Shown here piece by piece: positions 47,395-56,349 of a stretch of DNA of 64,000 bases. Positions within the stretch are counted from its first letter, which is position 1; every line of letters begins with the position of its first letter. This DNA is from Echinostoma caproni (Eukaryota; Platyhelminthes; Trematoda; Plagiorchiida; Echinostomatidae): the NCBI GenBank assembly GCA_900618425.1, contig UZAN01040752.1, forward strand, positions 3,608 to 67,607, written 5' to 3'. The notes under the pieces are model-generated. The model did not search any database. It was not told where the DNA came from and saw only the letters and a list, made by a program, of their open reading frames with translations. A program made the position numbers and the translations under genes.

Positions 47395-47885
47395 CAGGTG
47401 TTAACCAAACTCGTGCAACATCACCCTCATTTTGAAAATCCATTTCAGCTTGCAATATCATAGTTAAATATATAGATGGCTATGAGTAAACTGTATTTAT
47501 TCCCGACTTTATCCTAAAGTGACTGCCTCCAGTGCACAGAAACGAAGAGGATCAAATGGTACATGGATGAGATGAAAGTGAAATACCTGTATAAAGTCTA
47601 TGAGTCATTTTAATAAATAAATTACAGTTACGTTTTCTACTGTGACCTTGTTATCTTACAACTGATGCATTAGCAAAAATCGTTGAAATCGCGAAATTGT
47701 ACATTTTAATGGCATGTGGCTAACAAAAGCAAAGACATAAGTGGATATTGATATTATACCAGATACGTTGCGTCTGATGTGGGGCAATATTATATTCAAT
47801 CCCGTGAATGAGGCTAAAAATCGAAGCATTCAGAGGAACAAATGTGATGAAAATCAGGATTTCGCACGAGTTTGGTCAATACCTG
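47395..47885 (+). mobile_element. Mariner-type MITE, copy 2 (491 bp) with TA duplication
   Basis: The inverted ends are CAGGTGTTAACCAAACTCGT (from 47395) and ACGAGTTTGGTCAATACCTG (to 47885), matching at about 18 of 20 positions. TA flanks both sides (47393-47394 and 47886-47887). There is no transposase. It shares ends and interior with the copy at 22139-22559. It lies about 420 bases upstream of the second GPCR and may have brought sequence into its 5' flank. Confidence 0.85.
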
Positions 47886-48307
47886 TATTATCGGGATATC
47901 AATAATACAGATTTGAATATTTCTGAGTGGCTGACATTCGAATTTTCCGCAGAAAATCTATCGAGAATACTAGTTGAGGTGGCTTGGATTTCAATGATAG
48001 CTTTACTTTTCATACTACACTCTGCTCAATACATATCACAAGTAAATTCTGCAGAATATACTTATCTTCAAAAGAACAACATGGTGGGACATGAAATGCG
48101 TGAGAATTACTATCCTTAATATTATCTTGTTGCCAACGTACACGATTGGATAAGGGTCCGGTAGACCGTGAACCAATCGGCTACAACCTTTTCGTACAAA
48201 ACATTAGTATTGGTCATAAATGTTTGATAACCTGGACCAGTTTCACTTATTAACATCTTCCCATCAAGTTCACCGTCTGCGAAAAGTCGTTTTGTGTGTG
48301 TACAGTC

Positions 48308-49342
48308 ATGGCAGCGTTGTTAAACCAAAGCAATAACATCACAAATCTTGTTCAAACTGACCCGCAGAGTACGGTACCTCAAATAATCATGAGTCTTCTG
48401 TTATCTTTGGGTATTTTATGCAACGCATACGTATTGTACGCCCTAATTAGCACAAAGATTAATTCCCCTTTGTTCAGGTTAACATTGTGTATCCAAGTTA
48501 TATTTGATGGATTTGCGTGTGCCGTGACGTTGAGTGCTATTCTCTCGGGTGTGTATGCAACGAATGCGGCGAACACCGTGATTAATCCAGTGGATTGTTA
48601 TTTGCAACGAAGCGGCTTTGCTCTCCGATGGGGTCGTCTAATGATGATGTGCAACTATGCGACCCAAGCAGCCGACCGATTTTGGGCTGTTTTTTATCCC
48701 GGTACATATCGTGTATACACCAAACGTTACATCACCATTTGCCTGCTGGTCATGGGTTTATATTCCACTGGTGTGGCAACTGTGCGTCCAATAACAGTGA
48801 TTTCGGTTGATGGAAAATGCAATCCAAGGCAACTGTTGTTAGATGGGTCCAAGTTGAATGTCATAGAAACGATACTTAGACTTGCGATCCCTTCCTCATT
48901 CATAGTCGTACTGAATTTTGTGGTCATCCGAAAATTGCATCAAACGGGCATAATCAATCTTAAGATTATTTTCGAATGTGTCACAAAAAGAAAAACGTCT
49001 GGCGGAGACCGGCACGGTGATGGAACTAATACAAATTCGGTAATTACGGTGCAACGCAAGATGTTTCTCTGTGCTGCAATATTAATGGTCGAATTGTCAC
49101 TATTTGAGGCGATTACCATCGTGCTCACAATTTTGGATGCTTATAAACTGGTTAATTTTGGTTTCAGTTCAACCGTTCGCATGTACTTTATGTTCACTGC
49201 TGCACTGTGTTCCGGTCTGAATCCAATATTGCAAGTGATCACAATGAAATCTTTGCGAAAAAGAATCGCGGCACAGTGGACTATTTGCATATCATACATA
49301 CGTGACAAAAGGAATCACTGCCGGTTTAATGTGGTTTGTTAA
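48308..49342 (+). CDS. Rhodopsin-like GPCR, flatworm orphan (PROF1-like), copy 2
   Basis: A 344-residue single-exon seven-helix receptor, paralogous to the minus-strand gene at 23.3 kb. The first ATG is at 48308 (GTCATGG, a good initiation context); the four upstream codons begin with GTG. The N-terminus has two glycosylation sites (NQS and NIT at residues 6 and 10). Helix 1 holds Asn39. Cys97 and Cys171 can form the class A disulfide. Helix 3 ends ADRFWAV (DRF at 123-125). Helix 7 reads GLNPILQ, with Asn305-Pro306 and no Tyr. RKMFLCAAILMVE at the start of helix 6 is nearly identical to the paralogue. The third inner loop is short and Lys/Gly-rich. An AATAAA lies at about 49578. Expected role: membrane receptor coupled to a G protein; ligand unknown. 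Confidence 0.9.
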   Translation: MAALLNQSNNITNLVQTDPQSTVPQIIMSLLLSLGILCNAYVLYALISTKINSPLFRLTLCIQVIFDGFACAVTLSAILSGVYATNAANTVINPVDCYLQRSGFALRWGRLMMMCNYATQAADRFWAVFYPGTYRVYTKRYITICLLVMGLYSTGVATVRPITVISVDGKCNPRQLLLDGSKLNVIETILRLAIPSSFIVVLNFVVIRKLHQTGIINLKIIFECVTKRKTSGGDRHGDGTNTNSVITVQRKMFLCAAILMVELSLFEAITIVLTILDAYKLVNFGFSSTVRMYFMFTAALCSGLNPILQVITMKSLRKRIAAQWTICISYIRDKRNHCRFNVVC

Positions 49343-49884
49343 ACTGATTGATGTATATTGAACAAATAATTGTGCGATGCTATGATGTAACAAAATATAA
49401 GTCGTAATTATTTTGTAAGTGCTTCGTTGTAGTATGGGCATTGTAGGATTAAATACCGGTTTCCATCTCACAGTGCCTCTGGATAGGAAGTAAAAACAAG
49501 AGAGATGCATAAAGCACATAAAGCACACAATTTGAGGGGTTTTCAAATCCACATTTCGTTTGCTCGTTGAAAGCAAAATAAATGTCCCCATGGGTCTGTA
49601 AACGAAGTGAACACACAAGTGAAGCCGAATTCAATTATTTCCAAATTTACTGGAAAATGCAATAAAACCTTCTATTTCGTCAGTAGTGACATGCGTGTAT
49701 GATGTTTACTGTAGGCATGGATACACAATTAAAACAGTCTCGGTTGCTTTGAGCGAAATTTGCATTTTCAAGTCCATATCGACACACTCAACTGGCGCAC
49801 CGCCAACGAGTTTCAACATCGGAGAAACAACTATTCATAGATTCATGGACGATTCCCAGAGGAATACCAAAAGCCAAACTATAT

Positions 49885-50586
49885 AGCGAACAAGCTTGTT
49901 TTCGTAACTTCTTCTTTAGGCCTTTACAATTATGTGTGCCTGTTTATATCGAATGTAGAAATGAATGTGATTCGACCATAGAGGTTAATTATGAAAATAC
50001 AACAAAGGTCTACCAAGTTTAATCAGGGCGAGTGGATAAAATGGCTGTAGTAGTCAAAATCATGAACTTAGCACTGTGCAAACTGAAGAAGATGGTTGCT
50101 GCCCTTTAGCTGCCTTGGCCCCAACCAAACCCACGTGATGACCCAAACCATGATCTCAGCCATGTTGTGATGACGCAATATGACGTGACAAATTGCACGT
50201 GGCAAAAAAGTCACCGGAAATTTCCCCAACTGACTTTCGTTCCCTTCCCCTTCGCCCACTGCTCCCATTTTATTCACTCGTTCTCACTAAACTTCATAGA
50301 CATTGTGGCAGTTTCTTACCCAGCCTCTACGGTCTAATCACATTTATTTGTGGTGTAACTGCAGTTACTGCATTGAGAATGTGACCTTGATTGGTGATGA
50401 AACGTTTGCAATACAATTGCCAAGCTCAGCGAACAACTGAACACCAAGTTATACTACTCGAGCTACAAAGCAACAATCGACACCGTTGTTTACCCAAACT
50501 GTCACATTTATTTCTACATTAGATATAAACATGCACACGCAACTGTAAAAGCCTGAAGACGAAGTTACGAAAACAAGCTTGTTCCT
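49885..50586. mobile_element. Unit with long terminal inverted repeats (about 88 bp), non-coding
   Basis: The left arm (49885-49972) and the inverted right arm (50501-50586) match over nearly their full length: GAACAAGCTTGTTTTCGTAA, then TTTACA-TT/GT-TGTGTGC and GTTTATATC-AATGTAGAAAT. The 530-base interior has no transposase; near 50371-50436 it contains the repeat also found at 9241-9306. TATA-rich bases flank both arms, so a target duplication cannot be defined. It may be a MITE, or a solo derivative of a Penelope element, because the GAAAACAAGCTTGTTC word also occurs beside Penelope relics. Confidence 0.68.
50371..50436 (+). repeat. Dispersed repeat, partner of 9241-9306
   Basis: GGTGATGAAACGTTTGCAA followed by AATTGCCAAGCTC and GCGAAC matches the minus strand at 9241-9306. 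It lies inside the long-inverted-repeat unit. Confidence 0.55.
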
Positions 50587-50769
50587 TATATTATTCATAG
50601 ATTATTGTCAGTAGTAGCAAGCGTTCATTAAAAAAAAAGTTCGGAGAAATAATGAAACTACCAAGGTGTGACATCCGCAGTGTACAGACCCCGGTTCATG
50701 TAAATTTGCATAACCTATTCAGGAAACTTTCTGATGGAATGAAACTTTCTCACATTGGTCTGAGTGTTT

Positions 50770-51990
50770 CCACGGAGAATATTTTGAACAAAAAACCAGA
50801 GTGGCAAACAAGCTCGTTTTCTGTGAATCGTAGGTATGCCATTACATCGAAATATCTGTCACTAGTTGAGAACAAAGTTAATTGGCTCGAAAAAGGCCTT
50901 CCAAGTGGATCGAAAACGTCGTCAACCAAAAATTGTTGTTTTTTGGTTTTCTCTCGTTTTGTCTAATCCAAATATTTCCATACGGATCTAAGAACAAAGT
51001 TATCTTAGGAACATTAAACGAATGATCAACGATTACTAGAATTGATCTCCTTGTGACAAAGGAAGTCGGATTTACAATGATCCCATAGTTGTTTATACTC
51101 TCATTCAATCATCGAGATTACTCGGGATACGGTTTGTGTGTGGGACTCGTCAGGGAAGAATAAGCGCAATAACAAAGTGTTTATGAGCACGCGGAGGGAG
51201 ATTGAGCGGACAAGTTTTCATTTCTGTTGATGTTGGCCAACGACCGACACCGAACGAGTCTTGGTAATCAACTAAGTCCGTTATACAAGGAGCGGAAAGT
51301 CTCGCTCAAACTCACATTGTGATTTGATTCAACGAGGTGTGAAACCACTGAACCGGTGAGTGACTTAATCGTTCCGGTGTTCAGTGACGCAGGGTAATGT
51401 TCACGAATCGGTTTAGACAGTCGCCTGAGCAAATAACCGATATAAGTTATTCCACAGGAACAAGTGCATGTACCAAGTGGGGCTGAAAAGTGGAGAACGT
51501 TATATTTCAATCTTCAGCACTACTGGCCTCAACAAGAATACCAAATGGAGCTTTAACGAATAAAACGCTTTACAAATTGAGTCGGATAATCTCTATCTTA
51601 TGATCTCAGTTTATGTGTCTCCCTTGAAAGAAAAAAAAATGTAAGAGGACTATGTCTTAGCCTCGAGGCTCGGTAAACGTTTCTCTTTCTTCTGAATGAT
51701 ATTTTAACTGAACGTTTCAGATACGCATTACGTGCAAAGATCGATCTTACAAAATAGAGTTCATCGAATGGCGTGTCCTCACTGCTAAGCAACAAATCAG
51801 GTTTTAGTTAAGCTTAGGAAGTGGTCTTTTCATGTTGTTGTTCTACGCATCAAACGATGCGCCGATCCATTTCATAGATGAGTGAAGCCGAAATCCAGGA
51901 ACGGTAATTTGTTAACACATTCCATGTCCAACGTGAATGTCATGTTTTGATGCTCAATGTTAAACCAGCATGATATTTCGGTTAGGTTTG
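50770..51990 (-). mobile_element. Penelope-like retroelement relic with GIY-YIG endonuclease
   Basis: The minus strand encodes ELYFVRSIFARNAYLKR (51795-51598 frame), the end of the reverse-transcriptase part, then LGTCTCSCGITYIGYLLRRL and SKPIREHYPASLNTG, VVSHLVESNHNVSLSETFRS (51510-51268), a GIY-YIG endonuclease with its conserved TYIG. The two parts are in different frames. In element orientation the 3' flank has GAAAACGAGCTTGTTTGCC (plus about 50803-50822), as beside other Penelope copies. Confidence 0.78.
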
Positions 51991-53476
51991 ATGTCGCGTT
52001 AATTATTCAAAACAAGGAATAAAAAATAGACTCATCTTGAAACGGATTCTTTCGTTGTAAGGCCACATGTACTTTGCTATCTGTGATCATTATACTTTTC
52101 TTCAGTATTAAACTAGATGAAACCCAACGATAAGTCGGTAAAGAATTCAAATTCTCGGGATTTGTGAGTAATCGCATTAGAGAAAATTCGGTGGTAAAAT
52201 GAAGAAAATTGCATCGCAAAAAAATCTACCAGACTGTTTGATGATTGTTAAACTTTTGCTACCGGCTGAAAATAATGACTTCCCTCAAAAAGGAATCCTG
52301 CGTTCAAAGTCAAAGCCTGCAATCACGCTGGAGTCTCTTAGATACACCAAATGTTTGCTGCGCGGAATTTTCTTATTTTCTGTTGTAACGGAATTCGGTT
52401 TTTATGCTCCTTTTGGTTGAATCTGCGAATAGTTTGTTGCTCCAAATTTGTCGACAGTTCTCCAATGAGAAAATAACGATTGCTGTTTTCTCATATTCGT
52501 TGCGGTGTTCTGATTCATTTGTCTCGTGGTCGAACTCGCTCAGATCAAGACGAGGTAAATAATTTACACAGCCTCAAATTGATTATTATATAAAGATTCT
52601 TTTCTAACATAAAAATAGTTTTACTTGTTAGATGAGCTCAATAGCTTTAGGTCAAACAGATTTGGAGCTTAACCGTAGTCTCGTTTCCACCGAAAATGTA
52701 CGGATAACCAACTCATCTGAAATTGTGGAGTGTCAAAATGCAGCCCCATGTGAAATAAATTCTTTTTTTCTCTTGGAATTTGTGGGTCCAAGACTTATGA
52801 AAATTGACATCAGAAGTGTAAACTGCAATGACCTAGATGTACGCAGGCATTGGTTTTGTACAACTACTGCTGTTATTATAGTAAATAATCTAATATCGTC
52901 AAGGTTAAGGAGACGAAAAATACAGCTAATGACAGAACGTTGTACTAAAACCCAATTTGGTAATCGAATTTTATAGATCTCTGGCAGCGATAAAAATGGT
53001 GCCGATTTGGTAACGTTACAGATAAGTGAATGATTAAGTTATATGCACAAATCAACCAACAGAAATATCTTAAGTCACAATACATAGATTCATGGTAGTG
53101 AACCACTTGTATAAGTGGTTCACCACCAGAACAAGTCAGATGTTTGTCTAATGAGTTTGAAATCGAGTAGGACTGATTGCAACACAGATTCCACATTCAC
53201 ACATTTGCAGGAAGTCAGTCAGGATTTGCATAGTTGTCCTGACGCAGTGGAATACTACATAACTGGGGTCAACACACAGTCGGACCAACAGACTAAATGG
53301 CTATCATTGATAACGACATTAGAACAAATGGGAGTTGTTGATTCTGGATATCCACGATGTGAGCTGGCTTTACGTACGCCTTCTACGCAATGGACCAGGA
53401 GCTAAAAGCACGGGCGTCAATGTGATTGCGCGAAATAGAGCAACGCTTAATTCTATAATTTTTGCAATTTAGAATG
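51991..53476. other. Unassigned; two ORFs without family match
   Basis: The 114-residue frame at 52632-52976 follows TTTTACTTGTTAG (acceptor-like) and the 96-residue frame at 53115-53405 has balanced composition, but neither shows a domain I know, a partner exon or a promoter. They are recorded as possible exons only. Confidence 0.25.
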
Positions 53477-53581
53477 TCCGAATATCAATTTAAAACATCC
53501 AATTATCAACTTAAGATGTCACAACATCAACTTATGATGTTACAATATCAATTTAATATGTCCGAATGTCAGTTTAAGTTG
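53477..53581 (+). repeat. 21-bp tandem repeat, 5 units, upstream of a TATA-like box
   Basis: Five exact-length units start at 53477, 53498, 53519, 53540 and 53561, each containing ATCAACTTA or ATCAATTTA. All are in one open frame with a QFKM/QLKM-type heptad. A CTATATAAG box follows at about 53591. The unit is related to the arrays at 3786 and 33539. Confidence 0.75.
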
Positions 53582-55016
53582 ATTTGTTGCTATATAAGTA
53601 ATACGATAGTGTGATTGCTTCGTCGTTTCATATTGTCTTGTACTTCACGGCTAACCTTTGCTTTCATGTACAATCCATCCGTGTGGTGACGGTACGTCTG
53701 CTGTACAGTCGAAATTCACTGGGCCTGTTAAAGTCTCGCGGTTGCGGACAAGGTGTGGTTTCCCGCTCGAGTTAGCTCGGCAAGCTCTGGGTCCCTTGTT
53801 GCGGCTGAACTATCGGACCGATCGATAAATGAACTCGATCGGTGGTGTGATTTTAGGGCCCAGTAGAGGAGATGGATAAGTTTTAAAGCAGATGCTGTTT
53901 AAGGGTTGCTTGAGAATCACCACAGGAGGATCAGTCCTGGAGTGATGCTCCATTTGGGAAATTCGGAATGAACAGCGTTCAAGGTATGATGAATCTGGAT
54001 CAACATTTGACGCGTCTAAGATACATGCACTATTTTTCGAAGTGCGGTTGGTAAATGGATAATTATAACTAAACTTTGAACTTGTTTTAAGTACGGACCA
54101 CAATATCCACTAATGTAAATCAACGCAAAACTCCTCTTGGAATTTGACCAACTGGACTTTTTCGTATTGAACAATCTTGCTAACTACGTCGGAGATAGAT
54201 TTCCGGAGGAGATAACAAATATTATGGAAAAAGCATATCTATTTATTCAGAATTGTTCTTTATGTTTTCCATCCTGCTGCTTGTAAGGCAGAATGCGGTG
54301 AATATAGTTTTCCTTCACCTTCAAAATGGTAACAGTTGAAATACTTTAGCACTGATTTTGCTCCTGGATCGTTCTCACTTTAGTGAAGTAGTTGAGTTAA
54401 AGGCCTAATCTTGAGACAAATCAAGGTTTTCCAGAAAGGTTTAAGGGAAGGATAAACATGAAACGGGATTACAGAACCGGTGTTAAGCAACATAACTTAT
54501 ATGTTTTATCGATGTTGTCAAAGTTCAGGAAACAATAACCAACTATGTGACAACTAAAACACCTACCTCACGCCCAATTTCATTCAATAAACATGATCTT
54601 AAATGCAAATTGACGTATGTGGGCTCCCCGAGGACAGTTGGATATGTATTAACCAAAGATATGTTTGAATGTCATTGGATAATATTGGCTGCATGTTCAG
54701 CGTTTGGCAATGCATTCCGGATTGTTCTTTTGATTCCAGGAGCTTCTTCTTCCGGCAGTTTTGGCGTTTTATGTAGACCCTATAATTCACTCCATTTTAT
54801 TTCCTGAACGTGTCCACATTAATCTTGCTCGGCTGGTCCATTAAAAAATGACTTACAGGATTCATCTAAACCACTTTGTCAGTGAAATTCTGGCGAATAA
54901 AACCACTTTCGTCGAGAATTTCCAGTACAAACCATTGAAGTTACCTACAAACATGCTTACGCTCTTTTTGTGTGTCACAAGGCAAAATGGTAATGGGAAT
55001 GTAACGACGGACTGCA
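53582..55016. other. Unassigned; GC-richer block 53640-53870
   Basis: After the TATA-like box the sequence becomes GC-richer (for example CTCGCGGTTGCGGACAAGG) without an evident gene. It could be the end of a long terminal repeat or the 5' region of an unknown element, but no second repeat copy was found in the window. From 54100 nothing is recognised. Confidence 0.28.
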
Positions 55017-55083
55017 TACATACATACATACATACATACATACATACATACATACATACATACATACATACATACATACATAC
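55017..55083 (+). repeat. (CATA)n tetranucleotide microsatellite
   Basis: An uninterrupted CATA array of about 67 bases that runs directly into the assembly gap, so its true length is unknown. Translated frames that cross it (YIHT or VCMY repeats) are not genes. Confidence 0.97.
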
Positions 55084-55738
55084 NNNNNNNNNNNNNNNNN
55101 NNNNNNNNNNNNNNNNNNNNNNNNNNNNNNNNNNNNNNNNNNNNNNNNNNNNNNNNNNNNNNNNNNNNNNNNNNNNNNNNNNNNNNNNNNNNNNNNNNNN
55201 NNNNNNNNNNNNNNNNNNNNNNNNNNNNNNNNNNNNNNNNNNNNNNNNNNNNNNNNNNNNNNNNNNNNNNNNNNNNNNNNNNNNNNNNNNNNNNNNNNNN
55301 NNNNNNNNNNNNNNNNNNNNNNNNNNNNNNNNNNNNNNNNNNNNNNNNNNNNNNNNNNNNNNNNNNNNNNNNNNNNNNNNNNNNNNNNNNNNNNNNNNNN
55401 NNNNNNNNNNNNNNNNNNNNNNNNNNNNNNNNNNNNNNNNNNNNNNNNNNNNNNNNNNNNNNNNNNNNNNNNNNNNNNNNNNNNNNNNNNNNNNNNNNNN
55501 NNNNNNNNNNNNNNNNNNNNNNNNNNNNNNNNNNNNNNNNNNNNNNNNNNNNNNNNNNNNNNNNNNNNNNNNNNNNNNNNNNNNNNNNNNNNNNNNNNNN
55601 NNNNNNNNNNNNNNNNNNNNNNNNNNNNNNNNNNNNNNNNNNNNNNNNNNNNNNNNNNNNNNNNNNNNNNNNNNNNNNNNNNNNNNNNNNNNNNNNNNNN
55701 NNNNNNNNNNNNNNNNNNNNNNNNNNNNNNNNNNNNNN
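55084..55738. other. Assembly gap (655 N)
   Basis: A run of unknown bases bordered on the left by the CATA microsatellite. Three long frames that appear to span it consist mostly of unknown residues and have no meaning. Confidence 0.99.
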
Positions 55739-56280
55739 CACATGAAGCGCTGGGATAAGGTGTCGTGAAAACTGTTTGAAACAATTAGGAATGGTATGAA
55801 CAGAATCTTCTTTGTGAGTTGATTACGTGAACAGTAACTTCCCATTTGGTACACAATTTACACACGAGTGGAGTTTTATTTCCGATCGGAAAGCAATCAA
55901 ACTTCTCAAATGTGGTACTTCTATGGGAAGTCTAGTAACAATTATATAGCCAACGTTATTAAGATTGCACAGAACGCAAAATGCTCGATTCCGTAGATCA
56001 AAATACAAATTAGAACCTCAGCTTTCATCTACAGCTCATCATATATCATGAAAAATACTAATCGGGGTTAGAAGCAATTCAAAATCAAGATGTTGGATAG
56101 ACCTTGATCATCACGATGATAGAAGAGTTTGGAGAGCATGAAAGCAGAGTTACTGAGTTAGGGCGATAATGTGTTTACTTGTGTTCACGTCCCGAACAGA
56201 GTAAAATTAAGCGAGAGTTCCTCTGTTTGATGAAGAATTAAAATGAAAAGTGTATACATGCGGACATCTCAACTACTTTA
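55739..56280. other. Unassigned
   Basis: No recognised content. Confidence 0.3.
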
Positions 56281-56349
56281 GGCGGTGCTGGCCTGGTGGT
56301 AACATTATCATCTCGGAGGATGTGTGTTCAAATCCCACCACTACCGCCT
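56281..56349 (+). tRNA. tRNA-like sequence, probable pseudogene or SINE head
   Basis: The segment opens GGCGGTG and closes TACCGCC, an acceptor-stem-like pairing of six Watson-Crick pairs plus a G-T. It has a D-arm/A-box-like TGGCCTGGTGGTAAC and a T-arm/B-box-like GTGTTCAAATCCCAC with four of five stem pairs. At about 69 bases it is shorter than a normal tRNA, and the anticodon arm is poor (CATC/GATG with a six-base loop). It is therefore a truncated tRNA pseudogene or the head of a SINE; no ribozyme module follows. Confidence 0.42.

Noticed and set aside
47808..48119. 103-residue ORF upstream of GPCR 2, with a possible membrane segment
   Set aside because: It starts inside the MITE and its start region is shared with the 22-kb MITE copy; no family match.
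48296..48307. GTG as the start of GPCR 2 (and likewise at 24425-24420 for GPCR 1)
   Set aside because: Animals start at ATG; in both genes the first ATG lies a few codons downstream and leaves all seven helices intact.
52632..52976. 114-residue ORF after a pyrimidine tract and TTAG
   Set aside because: No recognisable domain or adjoining exon; kept only as a possible exon.
54848..55854. Very long ORFs of about 266-330 residues on both strands
   Set aside because: They are made of unknown residues across the N gap plus the CATA microsatellite; there is no real coding sequence.
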